Counted from the first letter of the stretch, positions 28,904 through 39,166 are shown. The stretch is DNA of 64,000 bases from Prochlorococcus marinus str. MIT 9515 (GCF_000015665.1 NC_008817.1:744001-808000); one strand, 5' to 3'. Notes: a model not told the origin generated them from the sequence alone. Numbers and translations are program-made.

Positions 28904-30537
28904 GCCTAAAAAAGTTTTCAGAATTATATTTAGATTTAGATTCTTGTAATAGTACAAATAAAAAGATTGAAATCTTAAATAATTATTTTTCTTCTAATGA
29001 AGATTTAGAAAACGCATGGACAATTTATTTACTAACAGGGAAAAAAAATAAAAGATTTATAAGTGGATCATTACTTAAAACTTTATTTTCGGAAATTTAT
29101 GAATATCCTTTATGGTTAATTGATTCATGTTATTTAAAAGTTGGAGATTCTTCTGAAGTTATATCCTTATTATTGAGGAATAAGATCATTGGAAGAAATT
29201 ATAAATATCAAAATATCTCGCTTAATGAATTATTAAATAAATTTCTTCCTGATTTATATATTCTGAAAGAAGAAGATAAGAAGTTAAGGTTGAAAGAAAT
29301 TTGGGAAAATATTCCAAAAGAAAACCATTTAGTTATTAACAAAATCTTAACTGGTACTTTTAGAGTTGGAGTATCAATAGGCTTAATAACAAAATCTATA
29401 GCAAAGTTAATTAATTTAGAAGAGGCAATCATTTCTCATAGATTAATGGGTGATTTTATTCCCTCTCCTGAAACATATCAATTATTAATAAGTAAAAAAA
29501 TAAATCCTTCAGAATTAAATTACAAACCTTATCCATTTCTACTTGCTAATACTTTTGACAAGAAAATTATAGATAAATCAATTAATGATTTTCAATTTGA
29601 ATGGAAATGGGATGGAATTAGAATTCAATTAATAAAAAGGGATGGTAAAATTTCAATATGGTCAAGAGGCCAGGAATTAGTAAATAAATCTTTTCCTGAA
29701 TTAGTAGAGAAAATAGTATTTATCAAGGATGACTTTGTAGTAGATGGTGAATTATTAGTTTGGAATTCTATCGAAGATCTTCCTATGAATTTCTCACTAC
29801 TTCAAAAAAGACTTAATAGAAAAGAACCTTCGAGAAAAATTCAAAAAAGTTTTCCTATTACATTTATTGCCTATGATCTTTTGGAAATAGATGGAGAAGA
29901 TCAAAGAGAGTTTAATCTAAAAAATAGAAGAATTAATTTAGAAAATAATTTCTATAAATGGTTAAATGAAAGTGAAGAGGACCTCTCAAATATTTTTAAA
30001 ATAAGTAAATTAATATATCCAAAAAATTGGAAAGAAGCAGAGATGTTTAAAAATAATTCTAGAGATAATGGTACAGAGGGATTAGTCATTAAAAATAAAA
30101 ACTCAAACTATTCTCCAGGAAGGAAGAAAGGGCTTTGGTGGAAATATAAAGTTGATCCAATGCAACTTGATGCAGTATTGATCTATGCCAAAGGAGGTAC
30201 TGGAATAAGAGCAGGTTTATATACTGACTATAGTTTTGGTCTGTGGAAAGATGGAGAATTAATAAAATTTGCAAGTGCATATTCTGGTTTAAATAATACT
30301 GAGATTAAAGAACTAGATAAATGGATAAGACAAAATACTATCGAAAGATTTGGACCTGTAAGATCTGTAAAACCTAAAATGGTCTTCGAAATTTCTTTCG
30401 AAAACATTCAAAGATCAAAACGTCATAAATCAGGAATTGCCGTTAGATTTCCTAGAATTACAAAATGGAGAAAAGATAAATTTATACAAGATGCTGACAC
30501 CTTAGAAAATGCTCAAAAACTAATTCTAAGTGAATAA
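28900..30537 (+). CDS. ATP-dependent DNA ligase (repair type)
   Basis: This 545-residue ligase has an N-terminal DNA-binding domain (about 1-200), an adenylation domain with the nucleotidyl Lys236 in EWKWDGIR, and an OB domain. Further motifs are VVDGELLVW (III), IAYDLLEIDG (IIIa), EGLVIKNKNS (IV) and WWKYK (V). It is distinct from the replicative NAD-dependent LigA and belongs to the group that travels with an exonuclease, an Lhr helicase and a phosphoesterase. The last base is shared with the helicase start. Confidence 0.92.
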   Translation: MSLKKFSELYLDLDSCNSTNKKIEILNNYFSSNEDLENAWTIYLLTGKKNKRFISGSLLKTLFSEIYEYPLWLIDSCYLKVGDSSEVISLLLRNKIIGRNYKYQNISLNELLNKFLPDLYILKEEDKKLRLKEIWENIPKENHLVINKILTGTFRVGVSIGLITKSIAKLINLEEAIISHRLMGDFIPSPETYQLLISKKINPSELNYKPYPFLLANTFDKKIIDKSINDFQFEWKWDGIRIQLIKRDGKISIWSRGQELVNKSFPELVEKIVFIKDDFVVDGELLVWNSIEDLPMNFSLLQKRLNRKEPSRKIQKSFPITFIAYDLLEIDGEDQREFNLKNRRINLENNFYKWLNESEEDLSNIFKISKLIYPKNWKEAEMFKNNSRDNGTEGLVIKNKNSNYSPGRKKGLWWKYKVDPMQLDAVLIYAKGGTGIRAGLYTDYSFGLWKDGELIKFASAYSGLNNTEIKELDKWIRQNTIERFGPVRSVKPKMVFEISFENIQRSKRHKSGIAVRFPRITKWRKDKFIQDADTLENAQKLILSE

Positions 30538-33014
30538 TGGAAAGGTTCTCAAATAAATCTTCTATAAATTACATAAGAAAATTTTTTAATAAAAATGGTT
30601 GGGACCCTCTGCCATATCAAATAGAATCGTGGGAAGCATATCTGAATGGAGAAAATGGAATCATTCAGGTTCCAACTGGATGTGGTAAAACTTATGCTGC
30701 TTTGATGGGGCCTCTATTGATGTTACAAGCTTCTCCAGAAAAATCAGGATTAAGTATTTTAGTAATTACTCCTTTAAAGGCATTAAGTAGAGATTTAAAA
30801 AATAATATTTATTTGGCAGCTCAATTTTTCAATAAAGATTTAACAGTTGGAATAAGAAATGGAGATACAAGTGCATACGAAAAGAAAAAGCAAATACTTA
30901 AACCACCAAATATTCTTATAACTACTCCCGAATCTCTTTCTCTTCTATTGTCTAATAAAGAAGCTAATAAAATATTCAACAATTTAATTTCAATTATTAT
31001 TGATGAATGGCATGAGTTAATGGGTAGTAAAAGGGGGAATCAATGCGAATTATCCTTAAGTTGGCTAAGAGGAAATAAAAAAGATTTACAAATTTGGGCA
31101 ATGTCCGCAACTATTGGAAATATTAAAGAAGCAGCAAGAGCAATTGTTGGAATAAAGGGCGAAATGCCAAGAATTATTAGTACTTCTATTAAGAAAGAAA
31201 TTGAAATTTTTAGCGTCTTACCCGAAGAAGAAACAACCTATCCATGGAGTGGACATTTAGGTATCAAGAGCTATTCTTTACTACTCAAAGTATTAGATAA
31301 AAACAAAAGTACCTTACTTTTCACTAATACTAGAAATCAATCTGAAAGATGGTATCAATGCTTAAGATATTGTCTACCTGAAATGCAAGATAGGATTTCT
31401 TTACATCATGGCTCATTGGATAAAGATCAAAGATTGATAGTTGAGGATGGGGTAAAAAACGGATCTATAAAGTGGGTTGTTTGCACAAGCTCATTAGATT
31501 TAGGAGTTGACTTTCAACCTGTTGATCAAATTGTTCAAATTGGAAGTGCTAAAAACTTAGCACGACTGATTCAAAGGGCAGGGAGGAGTGCTCATAGACC
31601 AGGAGGAAAGTCAAAAATAATTTTTATGCCTACTAACTCATTAGAATTACTTGAAATTAGTGCAATGAGGAGAATAATAAAAAGTGGTATATCTGAAAAT
31701 ATTAAGCTCCCTGAATTGTCTTTTGATGTTCTACTTCAGCATCTAGTTAGTTTAGCTTGTGGGCCAGGTTTTAATCCCAATATTGAGAAAGAAAGAATAA
31801 AAGGTTGCTGGAGTTATAGAAATCTTGATGATAAAGAATGGGAGTGGTGCATTGACTTTTTAGAATATGGAGGAAAGTGTTTGAAGGCATATCCGAAATA
31901 TAAAAAAATAGAAAGAGAACAACTAAAAGATGATGAAAATAACTTCAAATATTTTGTAAAAGATAAATCCTTAATAAGAATGCATAAATTCAATATTGGA
32001 ACAATAACTAGCGATAAATTTATTAATGTAAAATATTTAAAAGGAAAATCATTAGGTAATATTGAAGAAAATTTTGCTACTAAATTAAAACAGGGAGATA
32101 CTTTTTACTTTGCTGGTAAAATTCTACAGTTTGTGAAAATTAGAGATATGACTTTATATGTGAAAAAATCTTCAAAAAAAAGTTCTTTGATTCCTTCATG
32201 GGTAGGAGGTCAAATTGCTATTTCTGATCTGTTAAGTGATAATTTAAGAAGTGAAATAGATATTTGTACAACATTAGGAAATGATGGTCGATACTTTAAT
32301 AAAGAATTAAAGTCATTGCTTCCAATTTTAAAAAAACAGAATAAGCTTTCTGATATTCCCAAAAGGAATCAACTGCTTATTGAAATCTACAAGACTAAAG
32401 AATTAACAAGCCTTTTTGTGTTTACACTTGATGGTAAATTTGTTAATGAAGGGATAGCATTTTTGTGGGCTTTAAGAATTGCTAAAAAAAAGGAATCTAC
32501 ATTTAGTATTTCTTCAAATGATTTTGGATTTAGCTTAACTACTTCAGCAGATTATGACTTTTCAATTATAGATAAAGAATTTTCATATTTAATAGAAAAT
32601 AAAAACTTGGAAAAAGATTTAGAGAATGCAATAAATTTTTCAGAATTAACAAAGAGAAGATTTAAAAATATTGCCCAAATCAGCGGATTAGTTAATCAAA
32701 ATAATCCAACTAAACCAAAAAGTTCATCTCAACTCCAAATAAGTTCAAGTCTTCTTTATGATGTTTTTACTAGATATGAAGAAGATCACTTGTTAATTAA
32801 ACAATCACATCAAGAAGTAAAAGAGTACCAATTAGAAAATAGAAGAATTAAAAATGCTTTAGAAAGAATTTCTAATTTAAAAATAATATTAAACGAGACT
32901 AAAACTCCTAGTCCATTTGCCTTCCCTTTACTAGTTGAAAGATTAAAAAATACATTAAGCAATGAATCAATAGAAAAGAGAGTTGAAAAACTCATACAAA
33001 AATATAAGAGTTAA
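30537..33014 (+). CDS. Ligase-associated Lhr-like DEXH helicase
   Basis: This 825-residue SF2 helicase has Walker A VPTGCGKT (Lys51), motif II IDEWHE (Asp156), MSATIGN (motif III) and QRAGRSAHRPGG (motif VI). Motif II has Trp in place of the more common Ala or Glu, as seen in ligase-associated Lhr proteins. A winged-helix/Lhr-core C-terminal region follows, with WVGGQIAISDLL and FAFPLLVERLKN. It is translationally coupled to the ligase, and pdeM follows immediately. Confidence 0.92.
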   Translation: MERFSNKSSINYIRKFFNKNGWDPLPYQIESWEAYLNGENGIIQVPTGCGKTYAALMGPLLMLQASPEKSGLSILVITPLKALSRDLKNNIYLAAQFFNKDLTVGIRNGDTSAYEKKKQILKPPNILITTPESLSLLLSNKEANKIFNNLISIIIDEWHELMGSKRGNQCELSLSWLRGNKKDLQIWAMSATIGNIKEAARAIVGIKGEMPRIISTSIKKEIEIFSVLPEEETTYPWSGHLGIKSYSLLLKVLDKNKSTLLFTNTRNQSERWYQCLRYCLPEMQDRISLHHGSLDKDQRLIVEDGVKNGSIKWVVCTSSLDLGVDFQPVDQIVQIGSAKNLARLIQRAGRSAHRPGGKSKIIFMPTNSLELLEISAMRRIIKSGISENIKLPELSFDVLLQHLVSLACGPGFNPNIEKERIKGCWSYRNLDDKEWEWCIDFLEYGGKCLKAYPKYKKIEREQLKDDENNFKYFVKDKSLIRMHKFNIGTITSDKFINVKYLKGKSLGNIEENFATKLKQGDTFYFAGKILQFVKIRDMTLYVKKSSKKSSLIPSWVGGQIAISDLLSDNLRSEIDICTTLGNDGRYFNKELKSLLPILKKQNKLSDIPKRNQLLIEIYKTKELTSLFVFTLDGKFVNEGIAFLWALRIAKKKESTFSISSNDFGFSLTTSADYDFSIIDKEFSYLIENKNLEKDLENAINFSELTKRRFKNIAQISGLVNQNNPTKPKSSSQLQISSSLLYDVFTRYEEDHLLIKQSHQEVKEYQLENRRIKNALERISNLKIILNETKTPSPFAFPLLVERLKNTLSNESIEKRVEKLIQKYKS

Positions 33015-33659
33015 ATGAAAAAAAAGTATTTTTCAATAGGTTGGGGGGATTCAACAATACAAATGCTCCCTTCAAAAGCATTATTTCTGCCTAAAACAAA
33101 AGAACTATTAATTTGTGATGTTCATCTAGGGAAAGCAGACTATTTTCAGAAGAATGGTATCCCTCTTACGAATAATTCAGATGAGCAAAACTTATTAAGA
33201 ATAAAAAATGTAGTAATAAACAACAATCCTAATAAATTAATTATTTTAGGAGATTTGTTTCATAGTAAATATTCGATTAGCGAGTTATTAAAAAGTAAAG
33301 TAGAACATCTTTCAGAATCGTTAAATATAAAAATTGAGTTAATTGTTGGAAATCATGATATCGGCTGTAAAGTCAAAAATATAAAATTTATCAATTATAA
33401 AAGGTCTAGTAATTTTATATTTAGTCATGAGCCATTAGGTAAATTTGAAAATAATATTTTAAATATTTGTGGACATTATCATCCTAAAATCTTTTTAAAA
33501 AATTCAAAAGATAAATTATCCTTTAAATGTTTTGCTATGGATAAAAAAAATAATACACTATACCTTCCAGCTTTTGGAGATCTAACTGGAGGATATCCAT
33601 GTAAAAGTTCATTCAAAAAATGGGTTATAGTTTCTGATACAGAAATTATTGAAATATAA
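33015..33659 (+). CDS. pdeM: Ligase-associated metallophosphoesterase
   Basis: This 214-residue calcineurin-like phosphoesterase has LICDVHLGK (Asp35, His37), ILGDLFHSK (Asp80), VGNHD and GHYHP, the complete dimetal signature. It belongs to the small DNA phosphoesterase group encoded beside ATP-dependent ligases, presumably trimming 3' ends. The ATG immediately follows the helicase stop codon. It completes the exonuclease-ligase-helicase-phosphoesterase set. Confidence 0.88.
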   Translation: MKKKYFSIGWGDSTIQMLPSKALFLPKTKELLICDVHLGKADYFQKNGIPLTNNSDEQNLLRIKNVVINNNPNKLIILGDLFHSKYSISELLKSKVEHLSESLNIKIELIVGNHDIGCKVKNIKFINYKRSSNFIFSHEPLGKFENNILNICGHYHPKIFLKNSKDKLSFKCFAMDKKNNTLYLPAFGDLTGGYPCKSSFKKWVIVSDTEIIEI

Positions 33660-33872
33660 ATCTTTTAAGAATAATCAGAATTAATTTTTTTATTTATCAT
33701 TTATATATGTTAATAGATACATATTAATCTCATAATTAGTTTTTGTTTATTAGCATGTTGGTAAATTATTTAATAACTCGTAAGGAATACTTTAATGAAA
33801 AATTACATATACCTTCTTACCTTTCCATACATTAATAATTACGTTATAAAATAATAAACTTTACTTATAATA

Positions 33873-34172
33873 ATGAAAAAACTAATAACTTTACTCATAT
33901 TTCAACTAATCCTAAATCCTTTTGGGCTAAATGCTAATGAAAATTTTTCTGTAGAGATTGAAGCTCTTACACTAGTAATGGAACAATATGAAAAAGATGT
34001 TCCTGAAAATGAACTAGAACTGAATAATAAAAAGCCTAGCTATATGGCTCTCAAACAAGATGAATGCAACGCAACTGTTAAAGTTACCGAAAAAACAGGA
34101 CTAGAAATTGTTGGGACTGAATCTTTCGATGTAAATGTTTGCAAGAAAGAAGTTAATAAGGTTTTAAATTAA
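33873..34172 (+). CDS. Small secreted hypothetical protein
   Basis: This 99-residue protein has a signal peptide (KLITLLIFQLILNPFGLNA, cleavage near residue 21) and an acidic mature domain with two cysteines far apart. It stands alone, with A/T-rich gaps on both sides. It is unrecognised. Confidence 0.55.
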   Translation: MKKLITLLIFQLILNPFGLNANENFSVEIEALTLVMEQYEKDVPENELELNNKKPSYMALKQDECNATVKVTEKTGLEIVGTESFDVNVCKKEVNKVLN

Positions 34173-34357
34173 ATTCTGAAAGATTTAATTAATGTGTGTG
34201 CATTTGATTCAAAGCTAATAGTTCTTTAACTTAAAAAAAAGAATAAACTAAAAGAATTGTAGAAATATTGAGAATGGAAATATCGATTAATTTTCTATAT
34301 GAACTTTTTTGCACAGAAATAATAAAAAATGCAATTTAAATATCTATTTTTAATTTT

Positions 34358-34507
34358 TTATTTATTCTTTTTAGAAACTTTTTGCATTTCTTCTCTAGAC
34401 ATTAGAGCCTCTATTTGAGCTAGAACCTTATGTAGCTCTTCAGTCTTTGTTAGAGATGCTTCTGCTACTTCTCTTAGTTTTTCCAATTGCTCTTGAGTTT
34501 TATTCAT
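34358..34507 (-). CDS. Small helical protein (49 aa)
   Basis: This minus-strand ATG frame encodes a highly helical peptide (MNKTQEQLEKLREVAEASLT, then EELHKVLAQIEALMSREEMQ) with regular leucines that would form a coiled coil. The codon choice is more even than the A/T background, which supports a real gene. No partner is apparent. Confidence 0.6.
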   Translation of the reverse strand: MNKTQEQLEKLREVAEASLTKTEELHKVLAQIEALMSREEMQKVSKKNK

Positions 34508-34695
34508 AATTAATTAGTTAGAAATACACCACTTGAAATGATGGTTTTAAAACAAATTTTTACTCACACACAAACTTATATTCACTCTCTTTTTCATAAA
34601 GTCAAATAAATTTCGAATAATTGATGTTTTGTAAGGAATTACAATTAAACCTAAAAAATTAATAAACAAAAATATAAGACTTTTAGAGAATTTGT

Positions 34696-34788
34696 TTATG
34701 AAGAGGTAAATACTGGTAACCCTATTGTAGCTGTGGTTATTAAGGCACCTGCAAAGATTAAAAAGGGAAGGTAAGGAAAGTTCTTCAA
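34696..34788 (-). CDS. Possible single-TM micro-protein (30 aa)
   Basis: This 30-residue frame with a TTG start reads LPFLIFAGALITTATIGLPV across one hydrophobic helix and ends FTSS. Its G/C content is higher than the surrounding gap. It matches no small photosystem subunit that I know. It is tentative because the start is TTG and no ribosome-binding site is clear. Confidence 0.35.
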   Translation of the reverse strand: MKNFPYLPFLIFAGALITTATIGLPVFTSS

Positions 34789-34893
34789 AATTTAATTTAA
34801 TAATTCGTTAAACTATATAGGTATTTATACTGTTTGTCTACCCCTAATTTGATTAAAGATTAATATCTTGCTTCAAAATGTAAAAAATAAATG

Positions 34894-35703
34894 TTAACCG
34901 AATTTTCCTGAGATATATTCTTGAGTAGTTTTTTCCTTAGGAGAACTGAAAATTCTTTTTGTAGAATTAAATTCCGCAAGATATCCAACTTTACCTCCAT
35001 CGCCATCTTCGTGTTCTATTGCGTTAAAGAAAGCGGTCATATCACTTACTCTTAGAGCTTGCTGCATATTGTGAGTAACTATTATTATTGTGTAATTTTT
35101 CTTCAGCTCATGCATTGTTTCTTCTATTTTCAGAGTTGAGATAGGATCTAGTGCCGAGCAAGGCTCATCCATAAGTATGATTTCAGGTTCAATTGCAATG
35201 GTTCGGGCAATACATAATCTTTGCTGTTGTCCACCTGATAAAGAGTAACCACTATCATTTAATTTATCCTTACATTCGTCCCACAAAGCAGCTTTTCTCA
35301 AGGACCTTTCCACTAGTTCATTCATGTCACCAGCAAAGCCATTAATTCTTGCCCCGAATGCAATATTTTCATAGATAGATTTTGGGAAAGGATTAGGTTG
35401 TTGAAAAACCATCCCAATTCTTCTTCTTACTTCAACTGGATCTACTCTTTTGTCATAAATATTAGTTCCATCAAAAAGAACAGTTCCATTCAGTGAACAA
35501 TTAGGAATTAGATCATTCATTCTGTTTAGAGATCTAAGAACAGTTGATTTACCACAACCTGAAGGTCCAATAAGAGAGGTTATATTTCCTTTTTTAAAGT
35601 TACAAAAAACATTTTTTACAGCTTCAAAAGTTCCATAGCTAATAGATACATTATCAAGAGATAAAATGATATTCTTTGCTGTTTTTTTATTATTTTTAAT
35701 CAT
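34894..35703 (-). CDS. pstB: Phosphate ABC transporter ATP-binding protein
   Basis: PstB drives high-affinity phosphate import. The 269-residue ATPase has GPSGCGKST (Walker A), [16 protein letters not shown] (signature), [12 protein letters not shown] (Walker B) and VTHNMQQA, with the PstB-type [16 protein letters not shown]. It is the last gene of minus-strand pstC-pstA-pstB and abuts the pstA stop. The periplasmic binding protein gene pstS is not in this window. Confidence 0.96.
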   Translation of the reverse strand: MIKNNKKTAKNIILSLDNVSISYGTFEAVKNVFCNFKKGNITSLIGPSGCGKSTVLRSLNRMNDLIPNCSLNGTVLFDGTNIYDKRVDPVEVRRRIGMVFQQPNPFPKSIYENIAFGARINGFAGDMNELVERSLRKAALWDECKDKLNDSGYSLSGGQQQRLCIARTIAIEPEIILMDEPCSALDPISTLKIEETMHELKKNYTIIIVTHNMQQALRVSDMTAFFNAIEHEDGDGGKVGYLAEFNSTKRIFSSPKEKTTQEYISGKFG

Positions 35704-36597
35704 TTATACTCTCTTAGTTTTCTCATTAAAAGCGGTTAATATCCTTGAGAATATATTTACTGATAGTACCGATAAAACAAGAATAAAGGAAGCTGCCCAA
35801 GCAAGTTTATTCTGTGCATCATATGGTTCAAGAGCAAAATTATATATCAATACGGCCAATGAACCCATCTCATAAAACAAATCTCCAAAACCAGTTATGT
35901 AGTAGTAAGAAAATAAAGCAGTAAATATCAAAGGTGCTGTTTCCCCTGCAGCTCTTGCAATGCCAAGTACAACACCAGTAGCAATTGATCTAAATGCAGA
36001 GGGTAGGGTTACTTTTAATATTGTTGTATACATACTTGCTCCAACTCCAAGAGAGGCATATCTTAATTCATTGGGCACTAACTTTAGACCTTCATCAGTT
36101 GTTTTGATAATTGTAGGTAACATCAATATTGAAAGGGCCATACCTCCAGCCAAACCGCTATACATACTTCCAAATAAGATCTTTGTTGAAACAATTAAGG
36201 CATAAATAAATACTCCAGCAATAATTGAAGGTACTCCAGCTAAAACATTTACCCCGAACCTGATAAATCTCGAAAAAAGGCCTCCTTTTGAGTACTCTGC
36301 TAAATATATACCGCCTCCAACACCTACTGGAATCGCAATAATTGAAGCAATGGAAGTGATTATTAATGTCCCTACTAATGCAGGATTAATACCACCTGCA
36401 TCTAAATCATCTCCAGGTGGATTTGGTTCTAACGTAAATAGTTCTGGTGTAATTTGAGATCCACCTTTAATAAGAATATAAGTAACCAGAAAAATCAAAG
36501 GCAGTATCGCTATTACTGCACAAATTACTGATAAAGAAGTAAAGAATTTATCTCCTATATTTCTTGATAATCTTTTCTGGTAATAAAGTGAATTCAT
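35704..36597 (-). CDS. pstA: Phosphate ABC transporter permease PstA
   Basis: This 297-residue inner-membrane permease has six helices, the first at about 25-45. The EAA-type cytoplasmic loop is LPNELRYASLGVGAS and the second conserved piece is GIARAAGETAPLIFT. Together with PstC it forms the phosphate channel. The operon gaps are 0 and 6 bases. Confidence 0.95.
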   Translation of the reverse strand: MNSLYYQKRLSRNIGDKFFTSLSVICAVIAILPLIFLVTYILIKGGSQITPELFTLEPNPPGDDLDAGGINPALVGTLIITSIASIIAIPVGVGGGIYLAEYSKGGLFSRFIRFGVNVLAGVPSIIAGVFIYALIVSTKILFGSMYSGLAGGMALSILMLPTIIKTTDEGLKLVPNELRYASLGVGASMYTTILKVTLPSAFRSIATGVVLGIARAAGETAPLIFTALFSYYYITGFGDLFYEMGSLAVLIYNFALEPYDAQNKLAWAASFILVLSVLSVNIFSRILTAFNEKTKRV

Positions 36598-36603
36598 AAT
36601 TAT

Positions 36604-37551
36604 CTAATATTTGAGACTAAATTTTTTAACTAGCCACTGCGCAAAGATATTTACAAATAAAGATAGGATCATCAGTACAAAAGCCGCATAAAAAAGTGAT
36701 GAAACCTGACTTCCATCAGCCTCACCAAACTGGTTTGCAAGCATTGAAGAAATAGTATATCCAGGAGATAATAGAGACCAACTAAATTTATTGGAATTAC
36801 CAATAATCATTGTTACAGCCATCGTTTCACCCATTGCCCTGCCTAAAGCCAATAAAACACCCGCCATAATTCCTGATAATGCTGCCGGCAAAATCACTGA
36901 AAATATTGTTTTCCATCTACTTGCTCCAATTCCATATGCTGCATTTCTTAGCTTTTTAGGAACCTGATTAAGTGAATCCCTTGCAATTGATGTCACTATA
37001 GGTAAAAGCATTACGACTAATATCAATATTGCTAGCAAGGAATTTCTTCCAGAAGGTTCCGAACTGAATAAAGGTATCCAACCAAAGAAATTATGTAAAA
37101 AGACAAAAAATTCTCTAAAAAAAGGTTCAATGACAAATATTGCCCATAGCCCTAATACAACTGATGGTATCGCTGCTAGTAATTCAACAAATGAGCCTAT
37201 AATTTCTCTAGCAACTTTAGGTACAAAGTCTTCGGTAAGAAATATTGCGGTCCCAACTCCCAGAGGAATAGTTATTAATAACGAAAGAATTGAGGTTACC
37301 AATGTCCCATATATTGCAGTAAAAGCTCCGTATTCATCTTTTACTGGATTCCATTCAGAGGTTACTAGAAACTGCAATCCGTATCTTGAAAAAGATTCAA
37401 ATGACTGAAAAAAAACTACCAAAATAATTCCTAAAAGTATTATTGCTACGAAACTAGACAAAAATAGAGCAGTATTCTTGAAGATAATATCTATATTTTT
37501 TTCGATACCGAATCTTTTGCGATTCTTGAAAAGAGTTAATTTCTCTTCCAT
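36604..37551 (-). CDS. pstC: Phosphate ABC transporter permease PstC
   Basis: This 315-residue permease has six transmembrane helices. The conserved EAA-type loop is VPKKLRNAAYGIGAS and the downstream LALGRAMGETMAVTMIIG is typical of PstC. It is the first gene of pstCAB. The gap upstream (37552-37714) holds a weak Pho-box-like repeat, noted separately. Confidence 0.95.
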   Translation of the reverse strand: MEEKLTLFKNRKRFGIEKNIDIIFKNTALFLSSFVAIILLGIILVVFFQSFESFSRYGLQFLVTSEWNPVKDEYGAFTAIYGTLVTSILSLLITIPLGVGTAIFLTEDFVPKVAREIIGSFVELLAAIPSVVLGLWAIFVIEPFFREFFVFLHNFFGWIPLFSSEPSGRNSLLAILILVVMLLPIVTSIARDSLNQVPKKLRNAAYGIGASRWKTIFSVILPAALSGIMAGVLLALGRAMGETMAVTMIIGNSNKFSWSLLSPGYTISSMLANQFGEADGSQVSSLFYAAFVLMILSLFVNIFAQWLVKKFSLKY

Positions 37552-37597
37552 TAAAAAAAGAATATCTCTATAAATCTACTACTAAATGTTGTAAAAG

Positions 37598-37617
37598 ACT
37601 TTAAGAGGGGTTAAAGG
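37598..37617 (-). promoter_or_regulatory. Weak Pho-box-like repeat upstream of pstC
   Basis: On the minus strand the sequence reads TTTAACCC, then CT, then CTTAAAGT, about 50-65 bases before the pstC start. Cyanobacterial Pho boxes are direct repeats of PyTTAAPyPyW three bases apart. Here the first copy fits at seven of eight positions and the second at about six, with two-base spacing. The context (pst) fits, but the sequence fit is only partial. Confidence 0.3.
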
Positions 37618-37714
37618 TATATGAAAGTCATGATAATTTGACATGTATTGAAAAATTTATCTACCAATTTTTTTACTGCGGCTCTAACTTTCTCAAGGAT
37701 ATCACCTTGCAAAT

Positions 37715-38770
37715 CTACTTTAAAAGTTCTACTGCTACAACAAGATTTCCTAAAAGGTTTTTCAAAATATTTAGTTGTTCTTTACTACCAAATGCTATTA
37801 ATACTTGTCCTGGCTGAAGTATAAAGTTACCTCCAGGATTGGTCACTAACTTCTCGTATTCCTTAATAGCTAATATTTTTGCACCACTCTTTTTACCTAT
37901 TCCTAGTTCAGAAAGAGATCTTTTCTCTGCCGTTTCAAAAAGATTAATATCATTACTTAGTTCAAATTCTTCAATTTCACATTCACTTCCAGCGAGAAGA
38001 TCAAGAAAGTCAATAGCTATTGGTCTTAAAGCCATTGATGCCATTGCTCTACCTGCAGCGATATAAGGACTCACAACTATACTTGCACCAGCTAATCTCA
38101 ATTTGCTTGCGGCCTCTTCAGTTCCAGCTCTTGAAATAACTCTTATAGAACTTCTTATACCTTTAGCACTCAAAACCACATATAAATTTGCTGCATCATT
38201 AGACAAGGTAACGACCAAACTCTTGCATTTTTCTAATCCTGCAAGTTTTAAAGTTTCATCAAGGGTCGCATCTGCACAAAGCACTTCTAAACCATTTTCT
38301 TCAGCAATCTTTTTTCTGGCTTCATCGCTTTCAACAACAATAATTGGAATATTTTGTGTTTTTATTTGGTTAGATATTTCTTGACCTACCCTTCCATATC
38401 CGCATAAAATTACATGATTTTCCATTTTTCTAAGAATTCTCTTAAAACGTAATTCATTTACTCTTTGAAAATAGCCGGATTCAAATAATCTAACAGTTTT
38501 TTGAAATGTAAATTGAACAAAAATTAATCCCCCAACGATTATTAGAACAGTTATTATTCTGCCTTCAGGACTTAACGGTTGAACCTCTCCAAAACCAATT
38601 GTGGTTATTGTGATTAGAACCATCCATAAACAATCACTCCATTCCCAACCCTCTGTTATTCGATACCCAGAGGCACCTAAACAGAATAGAAAGAATAAGG
38701 AATAAATAAGACCTAGCCAAGGCCTCAAATAGTCTTTAACAAAATAGTATTCGAATAATCTAAGTTTCAT
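37715..38770 (-). CDS. Potassium channel with TrkA-N (RCK) domain
   Basis: This 351-residue two-TM channel has a pore loop with TIGFGE in the filter position (MVLITITTIGFGEV), then an RCK/TrkA-N Rossmann domain (ILCGYGRVGQEI, with an acidic pocket VVESDE) and a C-terminal TrkA-C domain (ending in about 95 residues with PGQVLIAFG). The filter is TIGFG rather than the canonical TVGYG, so selectivity should be treated with some caution. Gating by nucleotide or calcium is expected from the family. Confidence 0.88.
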   Translation of the reverse strand: MKLRLFEYYFVKDYLRPWLGLIYSLFFLFCLGASGYRITEGWEWSDCLWMVLITITTIGFGEVQPLSPEGRIITVLIIVGGLIFVQFTFQKTVRLFESGYFQRVNELRFKRILRKMENHVILCGYGRVGQEISNQIKTQNIPIIVVESDEARKKIAEENGLEVLCADATLDETLKLAGLEKCKSLVVTLSNDAANLYVVLSAKGIRSSIRVISRAGTEEAASKLRLAGASIVVSPYIAAGRAMASMALRPIAIDFLDLLAGSECEIEEFELSNDINLFETAEKRSLSELGIGKKSGAKILAIKEYEKLVTNPGGNFILQPGQVLIAFGSKEQLNILKNLLGNLVVAVELLK

Positions 38771-38950
38771 ATTTCCTATTATCGTTAAATATTTAAAAAT
38801 TTCAGAAATATTTTTTTATTATGTATAAAAAGAATTTATTAATTTAGTGGGATACATATTTAGTCGGATATTAATATTTATTTTTATCGCATTTTGTATT
38901 AAACAAATGCTTTCTGTTTCAGGGGTTATTTAAACCTTCCCAAAAAATCT

Positions 38951-39082
38951 TTATTGTTTTACTTTTACTGACTCAATTAAAAAATCAGAGGCTGATCTTA
39001 ACCAATCCGCTACAGTCAAACGTAAATCAGGCTGTGAGTACACTAAAGCGATAATAATCGCGACTAAAATTATCTTTACCAT
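38951..39082 (-). CDS. Small membrane protein (43 aa)
   Basis: This 43-residue frame has an N-terminal hydrophobic segment (MVKIILVAIIIALVYS) followed by a polar helical part (LTVADWLRSASDFLIESVKV). The codon use is less A/T-biased than the gap around it. It may be secreted or anchored. It is unrecognised. Confidence 0.55.
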   Translation of the reverse strand: MVKIILVAIIIALVYSQPDLRLTVADWLRSASDFLIESVKVKQ

Positions 39083-39166
39083 GTCACTTAAATATTATTT
39101 TGAATTAAAGCATAACTATTTAGTAAAAAGAACCTTTTCTAATAAAAATCAGAATAATTACCTAAT

